From: CAJBLF01 sp964463255
GTDB taxonomy: Bacteria; Patescibacteriota; Gracilibacteria; Absconditabacterales; Absconditicoccaceae
Length of the DNA stretch: 18,354 nt
Reading direction: 5' to 3'
NCBI GenBank assembly: GCA_964463255.1
Contig: CAYXBC010000009.1
Location: 1-18,354, forward strand
Position 1 is the first letter of the stretch; each line of letters starts with the position of its first letter. The position numbers were made by a program, and so were the translations under genes. Shown in pieces: positions 11,201 through 18,354 of this stretch. Below the pieces are notes generated by a model. It was given only the letters and a program-made list of their open reading frames with translations. It did no database searches and was not told the origin of the DNA.

Positions 11201-14200
11201 CTATATAGAAGCTTGCCGACTGCGTACTTCCTGAAGCAGGCGTGCTGTTGAATGCTGAAGTTGGTAATGTCCCATCTATCTTATATGAGGCATAAGTATA
11301 CGCTGGACTGTATGCATAATTCGAATCATAACTATGAGAGTATCATCAACCCTCATAAGCGGCTATGGACATATACCATATACAACTCGATGAAGAAGTA
11401 TGTTCCACTGGTCCGTAATTAGTCGCGTCCACCCCGGCATTCTGTTGGTATAAACTAGCTCCACAGTTCTCATCACTTACATATGGATAATAATAAGCCA
11501 AACTGTAAGAGTACGTAGTAAAATACCAATAATAGTCGACAGCTGTTCAATACCATGAGCCACCATCTGGTGATCATATATTTAGTGTAGTTGCACCGTA
11601 ATCAAAAGTATAGACCGAGAAGTGATTGGTTCTGAATTTGACTCATTGCCTTCCTCCTGATAGATTGGTCAATGATCATGTTCCGGATGGCTTCCATGTC
11701 TTGCCATCTTCCGAAGAGCTGATACTAAAATCCCCTGATCAGAAATAATATCCTTTAGGTACTTCGACTTCTACATCTACCTCCACCGGATTACCCTTCT
11801 CATCTTCGAACGTTATCGGAGCCGTAGCATCTCATAGTTCTACAGCCAAAGTTCCTGTTTTTATCTTTGCTCATTTGGCGAGTATTTCATCCTTACTGAG
11901 ATATCTCGGAGCTACTATGACTCATGTAAACTCCCTGCCTTTCGACTTCACCATCGTTCATTCCTGATATCTGACTGCAATCTCTTTTGCATCTTTACTG
12001 GAATCTGAGGTGTGGATTATTGGATTTAATAATTTTCCTTTTGATCTGGAAAAATCAAGATCTGTAAATCACTCCAAACTCTTGCCATCCTTTGCTGTCT
12101 TGAACCCTCACTTGTCTTTGAGCTGTGCTGCTATCGATTTTACATCTGCCTGTGTCGGCAATACTACCTTATGTTCTTTAATTTCATCTCTCTTTCCGAC
12201 TACTGTTCCTGTCTCGTATGTTATGTCGTATGCTCTTATCTTCTTCTCGTTCTCATATCAAATCACGGGAACTCTGCTCGGCAATATATCGCCATATATA
12301 TAGTCCTTGATTCCCACTATCAGTGAGTTCGTCTTTCTTCCTCTCATCGAGCAACCATTGATTGGATTGTTGTTCTGTAATAGATATTCATTTTGTGTAT
12401 CATCTATGTAGTACGTCAGATTAGATGATCGATCGCAGAGATATCCACTGACAGGCGTATCGTCTATATCTCATTTATCAAACCCATATCCGTTCTTCTT
12501 GGATTTCTTTCCTGTCTCGATTCCATAGTTTGAAAATTGGTTCTGTCAGGAATTGCTAAACATCCTCAAGGTACCTTGGTAGCTAAGATTCTGTGATCAT
12601 GATACTTGCGCTATCTGATCATTATTGTAGATACCTACATTATTGAAGATAATATTATATGATTGCATAATCACCAATCACGTCTTGCTCGAATATATCG
12701 CACTATTGTTGATGATGGTTCATGTAGAATTTGTAATTCATATGGATTCATTGTTATTGAAAAATTGTGAATTGTTGATCGAAATACTGGAAGAATCTTT
12801 GCTTGTAAATCAGCGAGTGCTATTGAATATCATATCATTATCCAAAAGAATGTTCTTTGAATTTTCAAAAGCGATTGGCGTAATCCCTGCAAATATCTTC
12901 GCATTACTGATCGATATATTTTCCATATTCGATAGCTTGATTGCATCGTAGAGATTAAATAACTCAAGCGTATTGAGGGTGATATCTTTCTGATTATCCG
13001 CTAAGATTCCAAATATCGATTGCTGATTATTTGTATTTCCGTTGATACTCAAATTATCCACAACCACTCTTGATGCTTGGATATCTATAAAATGATCCAA
13101 TGCATTATTGGAGGAAAGCTTCACCTTCCCTTGCCCGATAATAGCACTACATCCTCATGAAATCACGATAGGTGTAGAAATGTTATATGCTCATGATGCT
13201 AGGACATATATCGTATTTGCTTTTGTTGTTGTAAGGTCAAAGGTGTCTGGTGAAAGATATTCGATATTGATAGAAGCTGGATTACACATTGCTCATGATG
13301 ACCGGTTGCTCGTATACAGACTTGGATATGTTGTATTACCAAATATCGTAGTCGTTATCGCCGTTGCATCAGGGTTAGCTTCCCAAAACGCATCATTGAG
13401 ATAGGTTAATTTTTCTACTCATTTCTGTACGAGTGCAAAATATCATAATGCATCAGATTCCAAATTACAGACTGAGGAATCATCCAACACACAGGTAGTA
13501 TCGAATACATTCTCTGACCAGGTTTCACCATCCAATGAATGCATGATACTATATTTCTCTCCTGGATTGCCTTCCAATGATTCGAAGCTGATATCAAAGA
13601 CTCCGTCGAATGGTACGAGATCAGTAGTTGCGTTTCCTACCTTGACGGTCTGGATGATCTTATCTTTTGGTGATATTCATTTCTTTCGTTTGGTTGCACT
13701 TTTTTTGTCGGTATGATTTAGCATCTGCGGAGCTGATATTTTTCCATTCCGATCCGCTCATGAAATCTCCATACTCTGAATTCATGAGATGCTCAGTGAT
13801 CAGAGAATGCGTGAATTGGAATGTACGGTTATCGGAGTGTCGAGTAGTATCTTCTTTCCGCGTGCTATCACTGATGGAGAGAGCGTAGCTATGCCTATAA
13901 AGTTCATTTCGTCGGTAGGAACTTGTGGACTAATCTGGATTATTTCATCTCATGCGCTTGGTTGCACCACTTCTGGGACTGGAGGAATGATTGCTCCTCA
14001 TGGAGTTGGAATAATTTCTTTTCCCGTACTTGGAACTATCTCGGTTCATGGAGTTGAAATGGTTTCACTTCCTGTGCTTGGCAGATCAGTTCATGTAGTT
14101 ACAAGCAGCTCAGGTTGAATCTTCCTCTCACAAATTGTCGGCTCTCCTGCACAAATAAATCATGATTCCACTACTCATGTACTACTACATCCATCTCCGC

Positions 14201-17200
14201 TCTCTGTATCACTATCATCACATTGTTCTCCATGTTCTATCATTCCATTTCCCATGACCGGACCTTTTGGCGAATATCGTATACTATCATCGGTAGTTAT
14301 CGTTCCTGTACCATTATCAAACTCTGCATAGACGGTATTGGTGCCATTGATTCCTGCCAATGACCGCATGTACTCAGATTGGATAGCTATCCGCTCTTGG
14401 CCGCTGAGATCAGCATAGGAGAGATTAGAAAATCTTATCCTTTTGGCGTCCTTACATGATGGCTGGAGCATGACCGTAGCGTATTGTGTAAGGGTTGTAT
14501 CATCGTTTATGACCAAGGAACAGTCACTCTTACTCTTGCCCAAGATGAATGTTGTGAAGTGATTGGTAGTGAAGATGATATATGATTTTCCATCCTGTTC
14601 CTGTACTACGGCTGATTTCATCTTATCGAATTTTTCTCCGTCCGAAGTATACTGGATGATGATTCTCGTTCCGGATATTTCTCCGTTGAGCGGTACTTTT
14701 ATTTCTGCCAGCTGGGTATTTCCTATTGCATCTTCGAGCAGCAATTGCTCGCTTGGTGATCATATCTTGAATGCTTTGATTAGCTCCTCATCAGGAATCC
14801 TTCCGCTCAAAGTTGCTAGCGAGATGTTCTTGGGTCCGATAAGGACTCCTCCGTATCCGCTTCCCTCCTTGGTCTGTATCTGCGTACCTTTGGCGAAGGT
14901 GATGGTTGTCCCGTCGTCCGCTGATTCTATAGTAATAGGTACAGAGATTCTCCCTTGGCTCATTGAGAGATCAATCGGATTTATTCCCCTCATTATATCT
15001 CAGGTCTTGCTATATCCTTGCTGGAGCATGATGGCTTGTATACTCTCCTCATCTTCCGTCAGTGGCAACATCACCGGAGCGTTCCGGGCATTGGGATTCT
15101 CGTACTGATATGTTAGCGTTAGCGTAGGCCGACTTTTCTTCTCTTTCCATTCTTTGGATGCTAGTGTCGTATATGCATTATCGGTGCTTATGACCAATCA
15201 TTGATTGAGCTCTGGATATTTCATCCGTTCCTGGAGCGTAGCTATGCCGTAGGCATTGAATGAGAACGCTTTGGTAGTTGATGATGTACTGGTAAGCGTA
15301 TCCTCTATAATTTCCTTGATGTCATAATCTTTGCTTGCAACCATTCATACTCCTCCATATCGAGCAGCATCCGGAAATGCAGAATGTAAATAATCAGGCT
15401 CTCCCGAGATAGAGGAAATTCCGTCTGAAACCCCTTCTACCCGTGAATTATTGAGTATCCTGTTTATAGATGCTGTCTTTGATGTTCCTCCAAGTTTGGT
15501 CAGACTCAGCGATGCTTCGGAGATTTTCGCTGATGCGGGGATATCTCACAGATTGAATCTGATTAATGCTTTTGATCATGATTCATCAACCACCAACTGA
15601 TCTGATGCACCGAAATTTTTATCCTGATTATTTGCATCGATAGATGTGTCATAGAGTGGATATATTGTCTTGGATTCACTCTTGTATGATTTAATTTTGC
15701 CTATGATATTGTCGAAATCATCCAAATATACGCCGTATCATCCATACGAATATGCGTTGATTGCATAGAGTTTATTCCCTGTGGTTCATACGAATATTCC
15801 GTAATTATTGGGGGTATGCGTTCAGCCACTTCCATCATTTTCTCCATACACATTGATATTGTTGATAATGATATGTTCTCCATAGGAGATTTTTATATTT
15901 GCTCATCTTTTGCTGCTCGTATACAGATCTACTCCTGTATCGACTCCCACTATGGCGGTACATGTCTCCATGATATCTGTCATGTATGGTGAGATATATG
16001 TTCATCTCTCTAGGAGGTAGATGGTATTGCCATACGGGTATTTCGGAATAGTCCCACTTCATGGGCTGAGTCGAATTACTTTCATATCTTCGATGGCGCA
16101 GGTATCCTTTGAGAAATGTGTCGTATATGTATTATCACGTCTACCTGTCCCAAAAAATGAGGCAATGATTGCTGCATCATCAATATTATTTTCCCGAAAA
16201 TTTCATGTATATGTAGGCGCGGTGGTTGTTGTTCAGGTCGTAAAGCTTGTGAGAATATCATTTCTTCAGAAGGCAAAAATCCCTAATTGTGCTGTCGATA
16301 TGTTGCATATCCTCTGGCTATCTACGATACAGCTTGCACTGAGTGGTTCCCGTGATGCTCCATCATCGGAATAATAAATATCAAGTGTTTCACCTATATT
16401 CGTCTTGGGTTCAGTTATCTGGAACGAGAGATTGAATCTGGTCGTAGCATCAGCAATTAGTTTTACTCCATTGGCTCCTACGGCAAACGTCTGGACCGCT
16501 GAGAAATCACCGGGCAGTCATGGTTCTCCTTTGGATGCTTCCCTCTTGTCCGTGATTGCCATAGGGGGATTGATGATGCCATACCAATCTCCTCATGCTA
16601 CCGTTATCTTGCCTGTCTCGCCTGCCGTATTGATGGTGACCTGTGACATACTCTCCGGCGACTTGATGATGAGATATCTGTTTATGAGATCTACTGTATC
16701 ACCCATAGTGATTGTCCTATCCACCAAAGAAAAAGGTCCCGTAACCATCTTTGTAATATCGACCTCATTTTTTACAATAGCATAATTATCTGCACTATAT
16801 CCGTATTGCGCATAAATATATTTTTTACCTTCACCCTCCTCATGCATTTGTATTGCTGCTGCATTGAAGAATGGCATCCATTGATGTGTTTTCAGATCGG
16901 CTTCGCTAATCATACTAAACCTCATCGTCTGGATGTCTGCCACCTTGGATCAGGTCACACAGACATAAAATTCTGGAGGGCTTCCCCTGGTTTCCTGGAT
17001 CTGGTTACAATTCTGATCTCCGATAAAAAATTGAAAATTATCGCTTCAGATGATAAATGGCTGGATACCCTCTGGTTGGAGGTAGGCGCTTGTTAGCATA
17101 TATCATGAGATACTCACAAGGAGAAAACTGAATATCTTGACTAATCAAAAAAATCATGCAACACCCAAAAGATACTTCCTGTGGTGTTTTTTCGCATGTC

Positions 17201-17249
17201 TGTATACGTTGGTTCCGTGATAGTGTAGCTTTTCAAATACGGTCTCCAT
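5274..17249 (-). CDS. Giant modular surface protein, about 3,991 residues (UGA = Gly)
   Basis: One frame runs from ATG 17247-17249 to TAA 5274-5276 with about 140 in-frame TGA and no TAA or TAG; I read every codon row. I chose this start because it puts a basic, His-rich stretch (AKKHHRKYLLG) and a hydrophobic segment (FSFLLVSI) at residues 19-48. The next ATG (17099) would lose them. No Shine-Dalgarno sits at normal spacing; AAGGGAG lies 19 nt upstream. Order: beta-rich region (55-390), beta-helix (about 397-520), DNRLRE/CBM96-like domain (530-718), YIIFTTNHFTTFILG (about 892), DUF4215-like repeat (998-1044), Pro/Thr linker (1049-1100), second beta-helix (1340-1560), VKFRTNHFSVYTF (about 1871), Tyr-rich stretch (1890-1990), Ig-like array (1990-3990). 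Likely an extracellular adhesin or fibre, anchored by its N-terminus. The last domain is cut short. Confidence 0.88.
5421..6638 (-). repeat. Tandem duplication of a 202-204-residue unit
   Basis: Copies at 6027-6638 and 5421-6026 share PTVTTGxIYSG, DISGxVxD, GNTCKYTTG, TAGYCY or TTGYCY, ATGxYLYDN, PTSGQxxATGTV and GLADNxYYRRVY. The first step is exactly 612 nt. Aligned glycines are GGC at 6519-6521 opposite TGA at 5907-5909, and TGA opposite GGA in DAAGQ / NTAGW. A further start of this repeat closes the 1-5250 gene at the window edge. Confidence 0.8.
6639..7517 (-). repeat. Triplicated Ig-like repeat of 96-99 residues
   Basis: Three tandem copies (7230-7517, 6936-7229, 6639-6935) each open with PxVTLT, continue SFLxTGTFDxAVxGFTGxD and STxVYQRTVTP and close with AGN-type ends. 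The anchor TCATTG recurs exactly every 294 nt (6741, 7035, 7329). The last two copies carry TCSNCTLSTVTA, a CxxC pair absent from the first. The pattern fits bacterial Ig-like domains of the Big_12 or related type. Confidence 0.8.
7540..8115 (-). repeat. Two further four-cysteine Ig-like modules
   Basis: The upstream copy reads SAFCYVRI...TPRTC...TYC...NNCTVIAYSIDSGGN and the next NQCFYRVI...TARTC...SYCSTNGTNICTIYG...DNVGN. They belong to the same family as the three modules at 10376-11275, separated from them by other Ig-like module types, so the array is interleaved rather than a simple tandem. Confidence 0.6.
8930..9660 (-). repeat. Two Ig-like modules with MQFSC...GCS pattern
   Basis: One copy reads LAKMQFSCDN...AGAGCSTTQGTRYVYFKLSD, the other MGQMQFSCNN...TTQGCSTSDGSQIVYVKFSD. 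They resemble the GATQMRF modules of the 1-5250 gene but carry a Cys pair in each copy. They sit between an Ig-like pair with the FKAADIANN / FRAYDASTR pattern on either side. Confidence 0.6.
10376..11275 (-). repeat. Three Ig-like modules with a four-cysteine pattern
   Basis: Three successive modules follow the pattern C[YH]-x-[VI]...G...RTC...C...[NG]xxxC...D, for example ARCYYDV...SRTC...NC...KCRV, GTCYYTV...TRTC...NC...VCTF and ASCHMTI...PRTC...RC...TCSI. Four Cys per module suggests two disulfides per domain, as expected on a secreted protein. Each starts near a [TA]P[PTL] boundary typical of bacterial Ig-like repeats. Two more copies lie at 7540-8115. Confidence 0.65.
11283..11583 (-). 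other. Tyrosine-rich segment of the giant gene
   Basis: About 21 of 99 residues are Tyr, with runs such as DYYWYFTTYSYS, AYYYPYVS and YDSNYAYSPAYTYASY, plus many Ser and Gly. It lies directly between the TNHFS module and the first Cys-rich Ig-like module, and has only two Cys. I know of no family that matches it. Confidence 0.7.
12570..13230 (-). other. Second beta-helix of the giant gene
   Basis: Residues about 1340-1560 start with KANTIYVLASGAYNI and GGCSAIIGQG and continue with coils such as VVVDNLSINGN, ITLNTLELFN, ISISNAKIFAG, ILLDNDMIFN, SINNSQFFNN and TIINNSAIYSS. The INNS-type ladder matches the beta-helices of the 1-5250 gene, so the two genes share this module family. Confidence 0.7.
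14115..14258 (-). other. DUF4215 / Myxococcus-type cysteine-rich repeat, variant
   Basis: Residues about 998-1044 read GNGMIEHGEQCDDSDTESG then DGCSST, VVESGFICAGEPTIC. The family consensus is CGNGxxExGEQCDDGNxxxGDGCSxxC. Two family cysteines are replaced: the first by Met (ATG at 14253-14255) and the one after CSST by TGA, read as Gly (14175-14177). It is followed by a Pro/Thr-rich linker with STPG and PTPG motifs at 13948-14105. Confidence 0.7.
15098..15665 (-). other. DNRLRE/CBM96-like beta-sandwich domain of the giant gene
   Basis: Residues about 530-718 match the outline of DNRLRE or CBM96-type domains: NFGASDQLVV, then KALIRFNLGDIPASAKI, then ISEASLSL, and near the end RPTLTLTYQY. The family is found on secreted proteins and some members bind carbohydrate. 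Recognition rests on these motifs only. Confidence 0.6.
15690..16062 (-). other. N-terminal beta-helix of the giant gene
   Basis: Residues about 397-520 carry the entry pattern GNTIYLLERGTYIS, then HIIINNINVYG, THTPNNYGIFVG and YGVYLDDFDNIIG. This is the short-coil pattern of right-handed beta-helix proteins, shorter than the second helix at 12570-13230. The conserved TCTAIVG segment also occurs in the beta-helices of the 1-5250 gene. Confidence 0.6.
17100..17249 (-). other. N-terminal targeting segment (His/Lys-rich plus hydrophobic core) of the giant gene
   Basis: Residues 1-50 begin METVFEKLHYHGTNVYRHAK, continue with KHHRKYLLGVAGFFGLVKIF and end in a hydrophobic stretch SFLLVSISGYML. The five to six His and six basic residues just ahead of a single hydrophobic helix differ from the short MKK-type signal of the downstream gene. 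Three of the glycines are TGA codons. Either an uncleaved anchor or a signal peptide with a cut near LTSA (about 51-54) is possible. Confidence 0.6.
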
Positions 17250-17748
17250 ATACCAATAACGATGTAAACTCCCTTGTATAACACGAACCTATTTTGACCT
17301 ACTTTCTTGCTTTGTTTTTCAGCAAAAACATCGTCATCAAAACATAGTTTTTATGGTTATTGTGGTGGTTATTTCAATGACATCAATATTGGACAAATTG
17401 CGTATTTTGGCTTATTTCTGTCGATATCGACAGATGATTTCTGAGAGGAACAAAAGCTCAGGTGGTTCCGAAAATATCTAAGGATATCGACATGTCGACA
17501 CAAAATCCTGTCGAGGTAGTAAAATATTTCGACTTTACATAATGCCTTTTATATTCATAATATTGATATAGAATATGCTGATTATTTATTTTCCTCTTCT
17601 CATTTTTTTTCTATGTATAGTTGGCCATCGATATATTGCTTGAGCATTATGCTTTTGTATGATTCTTCATTATGTCGGCGACTTGACGAAGCTTGCAGAT
17701 ATGAGCTGATAGATAAAATACACGGCAATCATAGAATCTTTAGATCCG
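17250..17748. promoter_or_regulatory. 499-bp intergenic region ahead of the giant gene
   Basis: AT-rich, with no convincing gene in either strand under UGA = Gly; the longest possible ORFs are a 21-codon minus frame (17582-17647) and a 54-codon plus frame from 17613 that runs into the neighbouring gene. No clear -35/-10 pair or intrinsic terminator was found. It separates the partial upstream gene from the two giant genes, so a promoter for them most likely lies here. Confidence 0.4.
17417..17514. promoter_or_regulatory. Cluster of TGTCGA/TCGACA boxes with palindromes
   Basis: Contains TCTGTCGATATCGACAGA (17417-17434, an 18-bp perfect palindrome), TCGACATGTCGA (17487-17498, a 12-bp palindrome) and a further TGTCGA (17509-17514). 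In all there are six hexamer copies in 98 bp. Such clustered dyads 170-265 bp ahead of a start codon look like operator sites for a dimeric regulator; which regulator is unknown. Confidence 0.4.
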
Positions 17749-18354
17749 TTAATTTGCTGGTATATCGAAATTTATAGTTCCGCTGTACGTATCTGGTACG
17801 GTGAATGCTGGGATATTCACCTTCATCCATGGCTGGTTTCCATACGTTCCTACAGGACAGCTATATGGACTGCCTGATGGCTGCCTTACGATATATATTA
17901 TAGCTCCAGGTGAGGTGACATAACCTATGACTCCTCCGTTCATATATGAGTCAGTAGATACACTGACCAATGGCGTCGCTGGCGTAGCAAACAATGGTGT
18001 AATGCCTCAGCTTGCTGAGAAGAAGATGTTGGCATTAGGTATCGCATTGGCTGGATAGGTGACTCCGCTCATCATCGCTGGTAATCGAATTTTTGCCGTC
18101 CATCCCGTCAATCCTGAGGTGTCCTGTATCTGGAAATATCCATTGAATTGGCCCGATAAGGTCTGCGCTCATCCTACAGTTACCTCTCCTAGATAGATTC
18201 AGGTTAATGTTCCTCAGATTGAGGTGTTTATAGTATAATTTCTTCCTGTGCTTCCGCTATTTACTAATGCATCTGATGCGTAGCCACTATAACTATAGGT
18301 TCCCGCAGCCATACACATCCTCATATCTGTGAAGAGGAACTGTCCGCTTGCAAA
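17749..18354 (-). CDS. Putative secreted beta-rich protein, C-terminal end (start outside window)
   Basis: The last 201 codons before TAA (17749-17751) are open to the window edge with four in-frame TGA. The sequence is rich in Gly, Thr, Ser and Pro: GEVTVGGAQTLSGQFNGYFQ, TGWTAKIRLPAMM, PLFATPATPLVSVSTDSYMN and the end YSGTINFDIPAN. This resembles the C-terminal halves of secreted beta-sandwich proteins of CPR bacteria and, loosely, WxL-type surface domains, but I do not recognise a named family. Two of the Cys lie at MRMCM and SPYSCPVG. It is upstream of the giant gene but separated by 499 bp, so a separate unit is possible. Also possible: a minor fibre or S-layer component. Confidence 0.65.

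Noticed and set aside
14563..15108. Plus-strand ORF of 181 codons
   Set aside because: It is antisense to the continuous recoded minus frame, has no family resemblance, and exists only because the minus-strand gene lacks certain codons.
15701..16276. Minus-strand ORFs in other frames (15701-15883, 15835-16062, 16082-16276)
   Set aside because: They are out of frame with the giant gene, whose frame here encodes a recognisable beta-helix.
17158..17190. Possible plus-strand terminator hairpin AACACC...GGTGTT followed by T-run
   Set aside because: The stem is only 6 bp with a 17-nt loop, lies inside the N-terminal coding region of the giant gene, and no plus-strand gene leads into it.
1..17249. 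Many pseudogene fragments broken by stop codons
   Set aside because: All internal stops are TGA; TAA and TAG are absent, and the conserved domains read through. Recoding explains this and decay does not.
17582..17647. Small minus-strand ORF of 21 codons (starts MLKQYIDGQLY)
   Set aside because: Too short, with no ribosome-binding site; it could be a leader peptide but nothing supports that.
17613..17777. Plus-strand ORF of 54 codons in the intergenic region
   Set aside because: It overlaps the end of the minus-strand gene, has no recognisable features and no ribosome-binding site.

Overview
The window looks like the genome of a Candidate Phyla Radiation bacterium of the Gracilibacteria or Absconditabacteria (SR1) type, read with UGA as glycine (translation table 25). 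On the minus strand, two very long reading frames contain roughly 70 and 140 in-frame TGA codons but no TAA or TAG over about 1,750 and 3,992 codons. In internally duplicated modules, TGA sits opposite GGA, GGC or GGT in the sister copy. Tryptophan is written TGG, and two genes end in TAA. Under the standard code the region breaks into many short false ORFs.

Layout, all genes on the minus strand, in transcription order. (1) 17749-18354: C-terminal end of an unrecognised beta-rich secreted or surface protein whose start lies outside the window. (2) 17250-17748: a 499-bp intergenic region with six copies of TGTCGA/TCGACA, including an 18-bp perfect palindrome; it is the best candidate control region for what follows. 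(3) 5274-17249: one complete gene of about 3,991 codons for a giant modular surface protein. Its order is an N-terminal His/Lys-rich membrane-targeting segment, a right-handed beta-helix, a DNRLRE/CBM96-like domain, a DUF4215-like cysteine repeat, a Pro/Thr-rich linker, a second beta-helix, a Tyr-rich stretch, and a long array of Ig-like modules with cysteine-rich, 98-residue and 204-residue repeats. It stops abruptly inside a last Ig-like domain. (4) 1-5250: 23 bp downstream, a second large surface protein of at least 1,750 residues, C-terminus outside the window. It has a signal anchor, a LamG-like (concanavalin-fold) domain, and a duplicated unit of beta-helix, DCS/RYIGQ module and ATQMRF module, then starts the same Ig-like repeat that ends gene 3.

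The two complete or nearly complete genes probably form one transcription unit for cell-surface adhesins or stalk-like proteins. Gracilibacteria and Absconditabacteria include epibionts and predators that attach to other bacteria, so a role in host contact is plausible but is inference. Stretches of near-identical DNA are shared within and between the two genes, which suggests growth and exchange of modules by recombination. I saw no rRNA, tRNA, CRISPR array, insertion sequence or plus-strand gene; the plus-strand ORFs are antisense shadows of the recoded genes.
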